A DNA stretch of 62,835 nt, from positions 1 to 62,835 of the forward strand of contig PWNH01000010.1 of NCBI GenBank assembly GCA_003557905.1. Reading direction: 5' to 3'. This DNA comes from Methanomassiliicoccaceae archaeon. GTDB taxonomy: Archaea; Thermoplasmatota; Thermoplasmata; Methanomassiliicoccales; Methanomethylophilaceae. Both the position numbers and the translations under genes were made by a program. The notes beneath the pieces are model-generated. The model was not told the origin of the DNA and made no database searches. It was given only the letters and a program-made list of their open reading frames with translations. This document shows, one piece after another, positions 39,501 through 49,434 of this stretch. Positions within the stretch are counted from its first letter, which is position 1; every line of letters begins with the position of its first letter.

Positions 39501-40585
39501 TGACCTCGAAAATGTGGGTTACAATGGGTCCGCAGCATCCGTTCTCGCACGGACTTTGGACCCTCAAGGTTAGGATAGACGGAGAGGTCATAACCGATGC
39601 CATACCGATCATCGGATACCTCCACCGCGGTTGGGAGAAGGAGTGCGAGAACCGCACCTATCCCCAGATAATTCCCATGGCCGACCGTCTGTGCTACTCC
39701 GCATCGATGACATGGTCCCACGTGTACGTGATGACTGTCGAGGAGGCCTTGGGGATCGAGGTGCCGGAGAGGGCGCAGTACCTGCGTGTGGTGGCGGACG
39801 AGATATGCCGCATACAGTCGCACCTGATGTGGCTGGCTGCCATGGGTACCGACCTCGGGAACCTCACTGTGTTCCTGTGGTCACTACGTGAGAGGGAGAT
39901 GTTCCTCGACCTGTTCGTGAAGCTCTGCGGTCAGAGGCTCACGACCAACTACCCCCGTATCGGCGGTGTCCGCAATGACATGCCCTATCTCTTCGAGAGG
40001 GACTGCATGCGCGTCGTGGAACTGTTCGAGAAGAGGCTGTGGGACATCGTCGCACTCATGGACGATTCGGCGATATTCCTTTCCAGGATGCAGGACGTCG
40101 GCAGGATCTCCCGCAAGGAGGCTGCCAACATGGGCCTCACCGGCCCGGCGATGAGAGGTTGCGGAGTCAACTTCGACGTACGCCGCGACGACCCTTACGA
40201 GGTCTACGACCTTATGGACTTCGAGGTGCCTGTGCACAAGGACGGGGACGCCTACGCTCGTTACGCAGTTCGCATCGAGGAGATGTTCCAGAGCTGTGAG
40301 ATCATACGCCAGGCGATGTCCGGTATGCCCGATGGGCCGGTCAGGATGAAAGTGCCTAGGAACGTTCCCGAGGGGACTCACTTCGCGCGCATCGAGGACC
40401 CCCGCGGAGAGGCATTGATGTACCTGATATCCGACGGTACCGACAAACCCTATCGTCTGAAGGTTAGAAGCCCGATATTCGTGAACGTGTCCGGGGCCAA
40501 GAGGATGGTCCTGGGAACGAGGATGGCCGATGTGCCCGCAATAATGGGAACAATCGACATGTGCCTCGGGGAGACCGACAGGTGA
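39500..40585 (+). CDS. fpoD: Fpo/Nuo-like complex subunit D
   Basis: VTMGPQHPFSHG; GYLHRGWEKECENRTY; GDGDAY-type region and RVRSPIFVNVS-like C-terminus. Confidence 0.95.
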   Translation: MTSKMWVTMGPQHPFSHGLWTLKVRIDGEVITDAIPIIGYLHRGWEKECENRTYPQIIPMADRLCYSASMTWSHVYVMTVEEALGIEVPERAQYLRVVADEICRIQSHLMWLAAMGTDLGNLTVFLWSLREREMFLDLFVKLCGQRLTTNYPRIGGVRNDMPYLFERDCMRVVELFEKRLWDIVALMDDSAIFLSRMQDVGRISRKEAANMGLTGPAMRGCGVNFDVRRDDPYEVYDLMDFEVPVHKDGDAYARYAVRIEEMFQSCEIIRQAMSGMPDGPVRMKVPRNVPEGTHFARIEDPRGEALMYLISDGTDKPYRLKVRSPIFVNVSGAKRMVLGTRMADVPAIMGTIDMCLGETDR

Positions 40586-40589
40586 TACC

Positions 40590-41747
40590 ATGAGTTTCTC
40601 TGATTGGGTAAACATTAGCGATCCTCTGCAGAACAGCAACTCCCCCTATGGGGCCGCAGAGAACATCCCCTATGCGGTCGGCACTGGTCTCTGGGAGATC
40701 ATAGGCGGGATTCTAGCCTGGATCATAAACATGATAGCGCCCGGCAACGGGCTATCGACATGGCTCATAAGCGAGGCAGTAACCAACGCCCTGGGCCTGA
40801 TCCTGATGGTCGTTGTGTTCTTCGCGGTCATATTCGTTGTCAACCTGACGATGATATGGATCGAGAGGAAGGTGCTCGGAAGGATAATGGACCGCCGTGC
40901 CACCAGGATCGGCCCTCTGGGCTACCTGCAGTGTCTCGCGGACGGTCTTAAGACCTTCCTGAAAGAGCACATCATGCCGGACAAGGCCGACAAGAAGGGA
41001 TACATGTGGGCTGTGAGCATCGTCATCGGCAGCGCCGTCCTGATCGCGGGCATGATCCCGCTCAGCCCCCGCTGGTTCCTGGCGGACTACGGGTCCGGAC
41101 TGCTGATAATCTTCGCCATATTCGCTGTATCTCCCTTCATGATACTCGTCGCCGGCTGGGCGCAGAACAACAAGTACTCGCTCCTGGGCGGCATGAGGGC
41201 CGCGGCACAGATGATCAGCTACGAGATACCGATGCTGCTCGTCTTCGCCGCCGTCGTGTTGATGGCGGGGAGTTTCAACATAAACGACATAGTTCAGTTC
41301 CAGATGGACAACACCTGGTTCATAATCCCCCAGATAATCGGTTTCGTGGTCTTCATGGTCGCGGCCGTCGCCGAGGCGGAGAGGATACCCTTCGACCTGC
41401 CCGAGGCGGAGGCCGAGCTCGTCGAGGGCTGGCAGACCGAGTACGGTGGGATGAAGTGGGGTTTGATCATGCTGTCGGACTACTTCCGTGGATATGTCGC
41501 CTGTGCTCTGGGTGCAATAATGTTCCTGGGCGGATGGGCGATACCGTTCGTGGACGGTCTGATAGTGCCTGAGTTGGTGTTCCTGCTCAAGGTATTACTG
41601 CTGTTCTTCATACTGGTCTGGGCAAGGGGGACTTTCGGACGTATCAGGACCGATCAGATCCTGAACATCGGCTGGAAGGTCCTGCTGCCCCTGGCGGTGC
41701 TGAACCTGTTCATTGTCGTCCTTCTGAAGTTGGGAGGTGTGTACTGA
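40590..41747 (+). CDS. fpoH: Fpo/Nuo-like complex subunit H
   Basis: ERKVLGRIMDRRATRIGPLGYLQCLADGLKTFLKEHIMP; RAAAQMISYEIPM; ERIPFDLPEAEAELVEGWQTEYGGMKWG. Confidence 0.96.
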   Translation: MSFSDWVNISDPLQNSNSPYGAAENIPYAVGTGLWEIIGGILAWIINMIAPGNGLSTWLISEAVTNALGLILMVVVFFAVIFVVNLTMIWIERKVLGRIMDRRATRIGPLGYLQCLADGLKTFLKEHIMPDKADKKGYMWAVSIVIGSAVLIAGMIPLSPRWFLADYGSGLLIIFAIFAVSPFMILVAGWAQNNKYSLLGGMRAAAQMISYEIPMLLVFAAVVLMAGSFNINDIVQFQMDNTWFIIPQIIGFVVFMVAAVAEAERIPFDLPEAEAELVEGWQTEYGGMKWGLIMLSDYFRGYVACALGAIMFLGGWAIPFVDGLIVPELVFLLKVLLLFFILVWARGTFGRIRTDQILNIGWKVLLPLAVLNLFIVVLLKLGGVY

Positions 41748-42487
41748 TGGCACTGAAATACATGGACAAGTATCCCAAGAACGTCGCCCTGCGCGGTTGG
41801 ATACTCAAGCCGTTCTTCACCACCTTCAAGAACATGGTAAAGACCACCATCCGTAGGCCGGTCACTATCATGTATCCCTATGAGAAGGAGTGGATACCAG
41901 ATAACTACCGCGGACGCCCAGGACTGGTGTTCGACAAGTGCATCGCCTGCGGTATCTGTGAGAGGATATGCCCCACGACCTGCATAGAGCTCGTCGAGGT
42001 GGAGGATGAGAAACTGGGAACCGTAAAACGTCCCCAGGTCAACGTGGGACGCTGCATGATGTGCGGCTATTGCGCCGAGTACTGTCCGGTCGATGCGATG
42101 ACCGTTACACCGGACTTCGAACTCGCCGGCTACACCCGTGAGGACCTCATATACGACCCCTATCAGCTGAAGTGGGAGAACACAACCGCTGGTATGGAGA
42201 TACACATCGAGGAGCATCTGCCCTCGAACCTCGCCAAGGGGATAACCGACCAACCCACCTCCTTCTCCAAGGTGGACAGGCCCAAACTCATCGGTGAGAA
42301 GTGCATAAGCTGCTCCCGTTGCGCCAAGACCTGCCCCGTTGATGCGATCGAGATGGTCGTGGTCGGTGAGAATGCCAAAGGGAAGCCCATAAAGCATCCC
42401 AAGATAGACGACTCCAAGTGTGTGTTCTGCGAGCAGTGCATCATCATCTGCCCCAAGGACGCGCTTGAGATAAACGAGGTGCTCTGA
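41747..42487 (+). CDS. fpoI: Fpo/Nuo-like subunit I, extended: four [4Fe-4S] motifs
   Basis: CIACGICERICP, CMMCGYCAEYCP, CISCSRCAKTCP, CVFCEQCIIICP in a 246-aa protein positioned between H and J. Confidence 0.93.
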   Translation: MALKYMDKYPKNVALRGWILKPFFTTFKNMVKTTIRRPVTIMYPYEKEWIPDNYRGRPGLVFDKCIACGICERICPTTCIELVEVEDEKLGTVKRPQVNVGRCMMCGYCAEYCPVDAMTVTPDFELAGYTREDLIYDPYQLKWENTTAGMEIHIEEHLPSNLAKGITDQPTSFSKVDRPKLIGEKCISCSRCAKTCPVDAIEMVVVGENAKGKPIKHPKIDDSKCVFCEQCIIICPKDALEINEVL

Positions 42488-42798
42488 TGTTCTCAATAAT
42501 AGACGACATAATGGCCACCGACCTGAGCTGGTTCGGCCTGGACACCTTCTTCTTCCTGTTGGTGGCGGCCATAACCGTCGCCGCGGCGATATACGTCATA
42601 ACCTCGCAGGAGGTGGTGCACAGCGCATTCTACCTGGCACTGACCTTCGTGGGTGTCGCCGCCGTGTACTTCTTCCTGAATGCGGAGTACATAGCCGTCG
42701 TACAGCTAATGGTGTATGTGGGCGCGATCACGATACTGTTCGCGTTCAGCATCATGCTGACCAGGAGGAACATCATAGGGGGTGACTCCAATGAGTAA
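42487..42798 (+). CDS. fpoJ: Fpo/Nuo-like subunit J, N-terminal half
   Basis: SQEVVHSAFYLALTFVGVAAVYFFLNAEYIAVVQLMVYVGAITILFAFSIMLT. Confidence 0.9.
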   Translation: MFSIIDDIMATDLSWFGLDTFFFLLVAAITVAAAIYVITSQEVVHSAFYLALTFVGVAAVYFFLNAEYIAVVQLMVYVGAITILFAFSIMLTRRNIIGGDSNE

Positions 42799-43054
42799 GA
42801 AGACGACCACCGCCCTGGTCCTGGCATTCCTGCTGGGAGTGGCTTTGCTGGGAACAGTGGCCACCGTGGACTGGGGTGCAGGGGATGACATCAACAGCAT
42901 ACCCTTCAACCCCGTCGAGGGCGACCCCGCGTTCGCGGACAGTCTCAACTACGCCCTCTTCGAGGACTATGGGGCTGTCGTGATTGTCATGGGCCTGCTG
43001 ATGTTCGCCGCCATCCTCGGCGGCGTGTACCTGGCCAAGGAGGACCTCGAATGA
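42791..43054 (+). CDS. fpoJ: Fpo/Nuo-like subunit J, C-terminal half
   Basis: Two hydrophobic segments; LFEDYGAVVIVMGLLMFAAILGGVYLAKEDLE; position between J and K. Confidence 0.8.
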   Translation: MSKKTTTALVLAFLLGVALLGTVATVDWGAGDDINSIPFNPVEGDPAFADSLNYALFEDYGAVVIVMGLLMFAAILGGVYLAKEDLE

Positions 43055-43353
43055 TACCCATAGAGATGTTCTTGGGGCTGTCGGCGGTCCTGTTCGCCGT
43101 TGGGGCCTATGGGGTGCTGACGAAGAAGAACGGTCTGGTGGTGCTGATGTGCATCGAGATGATGCTCAACGCCGCCAACATCAACTTCATCGCCTTCGCC
43201 GCCTTCTTCAACGATGTGGCAGGCCAGATCTTCGTGATCATGGCCATCGCCGTGGCGGCCGCCGAGGTGGCCGTCGGAATAGCCATCCTGCTGAACCTTT
43301 ACAAGACCAGCGGAACGACCGACCTTGAAGAGATCAACGTCCTGAGGTGGTAA
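43051..43353 (+). CDS. fpoK: Fpo/Nuo-like complex subunit K
   Basis: FAVGAYGVLTKKNGLVVLMCIEMMLNAANINFIAF; AAAEVAVGIAILLNLYK. Confidence 0.93.
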   Translation: MIPIEMFLGLSAVLFAVGAYGVLTKKNGLVVLMCIEMMLNAANINFIAFAAFFNDVAGQIFVIMAIAVAAAEVAVGIAILLNLYKTSGTTDLEEINVLRW

Positions 43354-43357
43354 AGAC

Positions 43358-45397
43358 ATGAACTTTGTAGAATTTGCATGGCTCATACCCCTGATACCGT
43401 TGGCCGCATTCCTGTTCATCGGATTCTTCGGTGACAGGACTCCCGAGGGAGGAGGATACGTCGCCGTGGGCGCCGCCGCCCTCGCCTTCATACTGTCGGC
43501 CCTGGTAGGGTATGAGATCCTCTCAGGAACACATGGAGACTACTATTATGACTCCATACCGTGGCTGACGATATCCAACGGTGTGGTCCTAAATTTCGGA
43601 CTGTACCTGGACAACCTGGCAGTTCTGATGATGATGTTCGCATCCTTCATCAGCATGCTGATCTTCATCTATTCGATCGGCTACATGCACGACCAGGGTG
43701 ACAGGAAGAAGAGATACTACACCAAGGTGTCCCTCTTCCTCACCGCCATGCTCGGCCTGGTAATGGCCAGCAACTTCCTCCAGCTTTTCATATTCTGGGA
43801 GATAGTCGGTCTGTGCTCCTACCTGCTCATCGGTTTCTGGGGTTTCAGGCATCCCAAGGGCGACAAGGCATCCCTGGCGGCCGCTTCGGCGGCCAAGAAG
43901 GCCTTCCTCGTCACCCGGATGGGGGATGTCGCCCTGCTAGCCGGTCTGTTCGTCCTGCTGAACGCCTTCAGCAGCCTGGACTTTGTGACCTTGTTCGACC
44001 CTGCCAACATCGCGCTGGTCGACAAATCCACACTGGCCCTCGGTTCGCTGCTGATATTCGGCGGTGTGATCGGTAAGAGCGCTCAGTTCCCGTTGCACGA
44101 CTGGTTGCCTGATGCGATGGAAGGTCCGACCACAGTCTCCGCTTTGATACATGCGGCGACAATGGTCAAGGCCGGTGTATATCTCACCGCCCGCTCCTTC
44201 CCCATATTCGTCCAGAGCACCGATGTGATGCTGTTCATCGCCATAATCGGTGGTGTCACGGCATTCTACGCTGCCACCATGGCCCTCAACAACATGAACA
44301 TAAAGAGGGTCCTCGCCTACTCCACCCTCTCCCAGCTGGGATTCATGATCCTCGCTCTCGGGGCCGGTGGATACCTTATAGCGATGGGCGTGGCGGATGG
44401 AACTCCGATAACTGGCAGCAAGGCCTTCGGTTACACCGCCGGTGTGTTCCACATGATGAACCATGCCTTCTTCAAGGCCCTGCTCTTCCTGGGGGCTGGC
44501 TCCGTGATACACGCTGTCGGCACCGAGGACATGCGCCAGATGGGCGGACTGAGGAAGCGTATGAGCGTCACATCGATAACGATGCTGATAGGTACGCTAT
44601 CCATAGCCGGCATACCGGTGTTCGCCGGGTTCTGGTCCAAGGATTTCGTCCTTGAGGCCGTTATGGTGGTGGCAGAGGGCAGCGGTGTGGCAGCGGCGAT
44701 ATTCCTGCTGCTTTACATCCTCGCACTGGCAACCGCGTTCATGACCGCCTTCTACATGTTCCGTCTCTGGTACATGACATTCGGCGGTGAGGAGGGCGAG
44801 GCCAGCAAGCACTGTCACGGCGAGTCCGAGAAGGTTATGACCTATCCGCTCATCGTACTGTCCGTCTTCGCCGCCCTCTCCGGTTTCCTGATCCTGTTCG
44901 GATTCAACCAGGCTCTGACCTTCAATTGGGCGGGACCGGGTTCCGACTTCGTGATCGGTGGCGGAGGATACGGGATGATGGATGTGCTGGAGAAGATATT
45001 CACCAGTCCGTTCGCATACCTGGCGATAGTCGTCGCGGTTGCCGGTTTCTATGCCGCCTACCGCATGTACAACTTCAAGGACGTCGACCCCGGCCGCTTC
45101 AACAAGGACGGGGAGTCCGCGATGTACCAGCTGCTGCAGAAGAGGTACTTCTTCCCGCAGTTCTATGACGCGATAGCCCTCAAGCTGACCTACCCTGTGG
45201 CTTTGGCCGTGGAGCAGGTCGACAGGAAGGCCGTCGATGGCACTGTGGACGGAATAGCCAACTCCCTCACCGGGGGCTCGCAGATGCTGCGCCGCATCCA
45301 GAACGGATTCGTGCAGACATATGCCGCCTACGTTCTGGGAGGACTGCTGCTGCTGTTCGTTGCAATATACATGATCGGTTACATAGGGGGGCTGTGA
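43358..45397 (+). CDS. fpoL: Fpo/Nuo-like complex subunit L
   Basis: FWEIVGLCSYLLIGFW; KSAQFPLHDWLPDAMEGPTTVSALIHAATMVKAGVYL. Confidence 0.96.
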   Translation: MNFVEFAWLIPLIPLAAFLFIGFFGDRTPEGGGYVAVGAAALAFILSALVGYEILSGTHGDYYYDSIPWLTISNGVVLNFGLYLDNLAVLMMMFASFISMLIFIYSIGYMHDQGDRKKRYYTKVSLFLTAMLGLVMASNFLQLFIFWEIVGLCSYLLIGFWGFRHPKGDKASLAAASAAKKAFLVTRMGDVALLAGLFVLLNAFSSLDFVTLFDPANIALVDKSTLALGSLLIFGGVIGKSAQFPLHDWLPDAMEGPTTVSALIHAATMVKAGVYLTARSFPIFVQSTDVMLFIAIIGGVTAFYAATMALNNMNIKRVLAYSTLSQLGFMILALGAGGYLIAMGVADGTPITGSKAFGYTAGVFHMMNHAFFKALLFLGAGSVIHAVGTEDMRQMGGLRKRMSVTSITMLIGTLSIAGIPVFAGFWSKDFVLEAVMVVAEGSGVAAAIFLLLYILALATAFMTAFYMFRLWYMTFGGEEGEASKHCHGESEKVMTYPLIVLSVFAALSGFLILFGFNQALTFNWAGPGSDFVIGGGGYGMMDVLEKIFTSPFAYLAIVVAVAGFYAAYRMYNFKDVDPGRFNKDGESAMYQLLQKRYFFPQFYDAIALKLTYPVALAVEQVDRKAVDGTVDGIANSLTGGSQMLRRIQNGFVQTYAAYVLGGLLLLFVAIYMIGYIGGL

Positions 45398-45400
45398 GAC

Positions 45401-46912
45401 ATGACTGACTATCTGTTGTCAATGATACTCTTCACCCCTCTGGTGGGAGCCGTCATAGCCCTGTTCATGGCAGGGGACAAACTCAAGTACGCCCGTTGGG
45501 TGGCACTGGTGTTCAGCGCCATACCTCTGGGTCTTAGCCTGCTCCTGGTGGCGACCTTCGATAACAACATCTTAGGCTACCAGTTCCTGGAGCAGTACAC
45601 ATGGATCGAGACCTCGCTGCTTCATATGCAGTACATGCTGGGTGTCGACGGCCTGAGCCTGATAATGGTTCTGCTGACCACCATCCTGGTGTTCCTGGTC
45701 GTGTTGTTCTCCTGGGAGGAGAAGGAGAGGCCCAATTTCTTCTTCGCTCTCATCCTGGGGATGCAGACCGGACTCCTGGGTGTGTTCATGGCCATCGACT
45801 ACTTCATGTTCTTCATCTTCTGGGAGGTCGCCCTCATCCCGATGTACTTCCTCATAAACCTGTGGGGAGGTCCGCGTAGGCACTACGCGGCGATCAAGTT
45901 CTTCATATACACCCATGTGGCGAGCTTGGTCATGCTCATCGGCATATTCGCTCTGGCCTTCCAGGCTGCGAGCATAGAGGGTTGGAGCCAACTCAGCTTC
46001 GCCTTCACCGACATATCCGGTGTGGCGTTCAGCAGCGGCTTCCAGGTTCTGGTGTTCGGACTGCTCTTCTTCGGTTTCGCCGTGAAGATGCCCGTCGTTC
46101 CATTCCACACCTGGTTGCCCGATGCGCACGTCGAGGCGCCCACCGCAGGCAGTGTCCTGTTGGCGGGTGTGATGCTGAAGATGGGTTCATACGGTATCAT
46201 AAGGATATGTCTCGACGTCCTCCCTGAGGGGGCCGTCGCCTGGCAGATCCCGATGATCATAATCGCCTTGGTGGCCATAGTCTACGGCGCCTTGGCCTGT
46301 ATCGCACAGCGCGACCTCAAGAAGATGGTGGCCTTCTCGTCCATCAGTCATATGGGTATGGTGCTTCTGGGCATAGCGACCCTGAGCGACATCGGCATCG
46401 CCGCCGGTGCGTTCCAGATGTTCGCCCACGGCCTGATCACCGCCGTACTCTTCATGGTGTGCGGGATCGTCGGGCACAACGTCGGTACCAGGCAGATACC
46501 TCTGCTCGGTGGTCTGGCGGAGAAGATGCCCAACTACGCCGCGTTCATGATGTTCGGCTTCATGGCATCCCTGGGTCTTCCCGGTCTGGTGGGATTTGTG
46601 GCCGAGTTCAACATCCTGGCCGCGTTCTACAACTGGGGTCTGGCTGAGGGAGTCGCATGGGTCATAGTCATCGGACTTGCCTCGCTGTTGTTGACTGCAG
46701 GTTACTACCTGTGGGCTATGCAGAGGTCCATTTTCGGACCGGTCACGGACAAGGTCGATGTCAGCAAGGTGCACGACGTGAGCGTCTACGAGGGCGTCTC
46801 ATTGGCCGTGCTCTGCGGCCTGATAGCGCTGTTCGGCATATTCCCCGCCCTGGCCTGGGACTTCGTGTTCCCGGTCGCAAGCGGACTGGCTGCTGTATTG
46901 GGGGTGATCTGA
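45401..46912 (+). CDS. fpoM: Fpo/Nuo-like complex subunit M
   Basis: FFIFWEVALIPMYFLINLWGG; KMPVVPFHTWLPDAHVEAPTAGSVLLAGVMLKMGSYG. Confidence 0.96.
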   Translation: MTDYLLSMILFTPLVGAVIALFMAGDKLKYARWVALVFSAIPLGLSLLLVATFDNNILGYQFLEQYTWIETSLLHMQYMLGVDGLSLIMVLLTTILVFLVVLFSWEEKERPNFFFALILGMQTGLLGVFMAIDYFMFFIFWEVALIPMYFLINLWGGPRRHYAAIKFFIYTHVASLVMLIGIFALAFQAASIEGWSQLSFAFTDISGVAFSSGFQVLVFGLLFFGFAVKMPVVPFHTWLPDAHVEAPTAGSVLLAGVMLKMGSYGIIRICLDVLPEGAVAWQIPMIIIALVAIVYGALACIAQRDLKKMVAFSSISHMGMVLLGIATLSDIGIAAGAFQMFAHGLITAVLFMVCGIVGHNVGTRQIPLLGGLAEKMPNYAAFMMFGFMASLGLPGLVGFVAEFNILAAFYNWGLAEGVAWVIVIGLASLLLTAGYYLWAMQRSIFGPVTDKVDVSKVHDVSVYEGVSLAVLCGLIALFGIFPALAWDFVFPVASGLAAVLGVI

Positions 46913-46913
46913 A

Positions 46914-48371
46914 ATGACGTTACCTGATTTCACACTGATCGCCCCGCAGCTGATTGTGCTGCTGGCGGCGCTGCTGGTACCCGGACTGCACTTCCTGACT
47001 AGGAACGACAAGCTGGTCGGCATGGTGTCCATAGCGGCCGTCGTGGCCGCCGGTCTCTACCTGGGATGGATGATCCTCGAAGGCGTGGAGGGTAGCTTCC
47101 TCGGTGTTTATGCCGTCGATGCTTTCTCCCTGCTCCTGACAGGGCTGTTCCTGATGGTGGCACTGCTGGTGCTGCTGGCCTCGCTCCACAGCGTGGAGAG
47201 GGACCGCCACCACGGCGAGTACTACGCTCTGCTGTTGGCTGCCACCGCCGGTATGATGTTCGTGGCCTGCGCCCAGGACCTGATAGGCATATTCGTCGGT
47301 GTCGAGCTCACCAGCATATCATCCTACGCATTGGTGGCGTTCCGTAAGAACGACCCCCGTGCCGCGGAGGCCGCGGTGAAGTACCTGGTGATAGGCGGTC
47401 TCTCGACCGCTCTGACCCTCTATGGTTTCTCGCTGCTCTACGGAGTGACGCAGACCACCAACCTGGCGGAGATCGCATTGGCCATAGGGGCCGCACCCAG
47501 TGTCGCCCTCTATGTGTCCATGGCACTGATAATCGCCGGTCTGGGCTTCAAGATAACCACTGTGCCCTTCCACATGTGGGCCCCTGACGTGTACGAGGGA
47601 GCGACCGCACCGGTCGCCACCTTCCTCGCCATAGGCTCCAAGAAGATGGGATTCGTGGCTCTCTTCAAGATATTCCTGGTCGGCTTCATTGCCGCTCAGG
47701 CCACCGTGGTCAGCGACATGCAGTACCTCTTCGCCATACTGGCGGCCATAACCATGACCGTCGGCAACGTGGTCGCTCTCTCGCAGACCAACATGAAGAG
47801 GTTGCTGGCATACTCGAGCATAGCCCAGGCGGGTTATCTGATGATGGTCCTGGCCATAGCCACCGAATACGCGGTTATCGGCGGTCTGTTCCACATGATC
47901 ACCCACGTGTTCATGAAGGGCGGGGCCTTCATCATAGTGGCCGCACTGTGCTACCTCTCCATAGGGGACAAGCTCAGCGACTACAAGGGGCTGGCCAAGA
48001 GGGCGCCGGTACTGGCGTTCTCGATGCTGATATTCCTCTTCGCCTTGGCGGGTGTCCCACCTCTGGCAGGTTTCGTCAGCAAGTTCGTGCTGTTCTCCAG
48101 TGCCGTCGGTTCGCCCGGCGCGGAGATGGCAGGACAGTGGATTTGGCTGGTCTTCATAGCGGTGATCAACAGCGCCATCTCGTTGTACTACTACGCCCGT
48201 GTGGTGAAGTTCATGTACGTCGATGAGGGCGAGAGCGATGAGCGCATCAAGGTCCCCATGTCCTTCATGGCGGCCATAGTGATATGTCTCGTTGCTGTCT
48301 TCGCAATCGGTCTCTATCCAGAGCCTGTCATCAAGCTCTGTGAGGCCGCCGCCGCTGCCCTGCTCGGTTGA
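46914..48371 (+). CDS. fpoN: Fpo/Nuo-like complex subunit N
   Basis: GFKITTVPFHMWAPDVYEGATAPVATFLAIGSKKMGFVALFK. Confidence 0.95.
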   Translation: MTLPDFTLIAPQLIVLLAALLVPGLHFLTRNDKLVGMVSIAAVVAAGLYLGWMILEGVEGSFLGVYAVDAFSLLLTGLFLMVALLVLLASLHSVERDRHHGEYYALLLAATAGMMFVACAQDLIGIFVGVELTSISSYALVAFRKNDPRAAEAAVKYLVIGGLSTALTLYGFSLLYGVTQTTNLAEIALAIGAAPSVALYVSMALIIAGLGFKITTVPFHMWAPDVYEGATAPVATFLAIGSKKMGFVALFKIFLVGFIAAQATVVSDMQYLFAILAAITMTVGNVVALSQTNMKRLLAYSSIAQAGYLMMVLAIATEYAVIGGLFHMITHVFMKGGAFIIVAALCYLSIGDKLSDYKGLAKRAPVLAFSMLIFLFALAGVPPLAGFVSKFVLFSSAVGSPGAEMAGQWIWLVFIAVINSAISLYYYARVVKFMYVDEGESDERIKVPMSFMAAIVICLVAVFAIGLYPEPVIKLCEAAAAALLG

Positions 48372-48460
48372 AGATAAACCCTTTCACCAAACCCAATTTT
48401 TTCTCTATTTTTCGCTTAATCCAGCAAGGCTTAAGTAGACTATACCATTATCAGCGGTCG

Positions 48461-49426
48461 ATGCGGCAGACCTGGGATTCGGCCATCAGGGAGCAGCTAC
48501 TCCACGTCGATGAGCTTATGGAGAAGAGCATCGCTTCCAACCAGGCCGAGTTGACTGAGATATGCAGACATATTCTGGACTCCGGGGGAAAGCGCATGCG
48601 CCCCGGGATATGCATACTGTCGTTCCTGGCATCCGGTGGCGCTGATGCCGAAAAAGTGATCAAGATGGCCGCCGCCTTCGAACTTATACACAGTGCCACA
48701 TTGATCCATGATGACATCAATGATGACAGCGAGCTCCGTCGCGGAGCCATGACCGCTCATCGCAAATTCACCGTCCCCAAAGCGATAATCGCGGGGGACT
48801 ATCTTTTCGTGCAGGGATTCCGCCTCGGCGGTGCCATGGATGAGACCATAGTCAATTCCATCGCTGATGCCTGCAATGCCATGGCGGAGGGGGAGTTCAT
48901 CCAATCCGACCATGAGCGCAAGACCGGGACGCCCATCGAAGTGTACCGTAAGATCATAGAGGGCAAGACCGCCAAGCCCATCGCCGCCGGGGCGAGGGTA
49001 GGGTCCTATCTCGCTGACGGCGACTCCTACACCATAGAGGCCATGGGCGGTTACGGTCTCAACATCGGTCTTGCCTTCCAGATAGCCGATGACATTCTTG
49101 ACATAGAGGGGGAGATGGAATCCACCGGTAAGCAACCCGGCATCGACATCCACGAGGGAAAGCCGACCCTCCCCATAATAATGGCTATGGAGGACGATAT
49201 CATCGGCCCTCGCATAAGTGAGATATTCGCCCTCAAGGACAAGACGGACGATGAGGTCCAGGAGGCTTTGAAACTCATCCGTTCCAGTGATGTCCTGGAG
49301 AGATGTAAGAAGTACGCCCGCGATTACGCCCATGAGGCCAAGGACTATCTTGAGGGCATTCAGGATTCGATATATCGTGACTCGCTCATAATCCTGGCGG
49401 ATTATGTTGTCGAGAGGAACCTCTAG
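48461..49426 (+). CDS. Geranylgeranyl/polyprenyl diphosphate synthase
   Basis: GGKRMRPGICILSF; LIHSATLIHDDINDDSELRRG; GLAFQIADDILDIEGE. Confidence 0.94.
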   Translation: MRQTWDSAIREQLLHVDELMEKSIASNQAELTEICRHILDSGGKRMRPGICILSFLASGGADAEKVIKMAAAFELIHSATLIHDDINDDSELRRGAMTAHRKFTVPKAIIAGDYLFVQGFRLGGAMDETIVNSIADACNAMAEGEFIQSDHERKTGTPIEVYRKIIEGKTAKPIAAGARVGSYLADGDSYTIEAMGGYGLNIGLAFQIADDILDIEGEMESTGKQPGIDIHEGKPTLPIIMAMEDDIIGPRISEIFALKDKTDDEVQEALKLIRSSDVLERCKKYARDYAHEAKDYLEGIQDSIYRDSLIILADYVVERNL

Positions 49427-49434
49427 GTGAGTAC

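Noticed and set aside
41747-42487. Reading the four-cluster ORF as a separate polyferredoxin rather than FpoI
   Set aside because: It occupies the FpoI position between H and J and no other I-like gene is present in the operon, so extended FpoI is the simpler call.
42487-43054. Split fpoJ as a frameshift artefact
   Set aside because: The two halves have their own start/stop and overlap cleanly, and split J subunits are known in archaeal Fpo operons.
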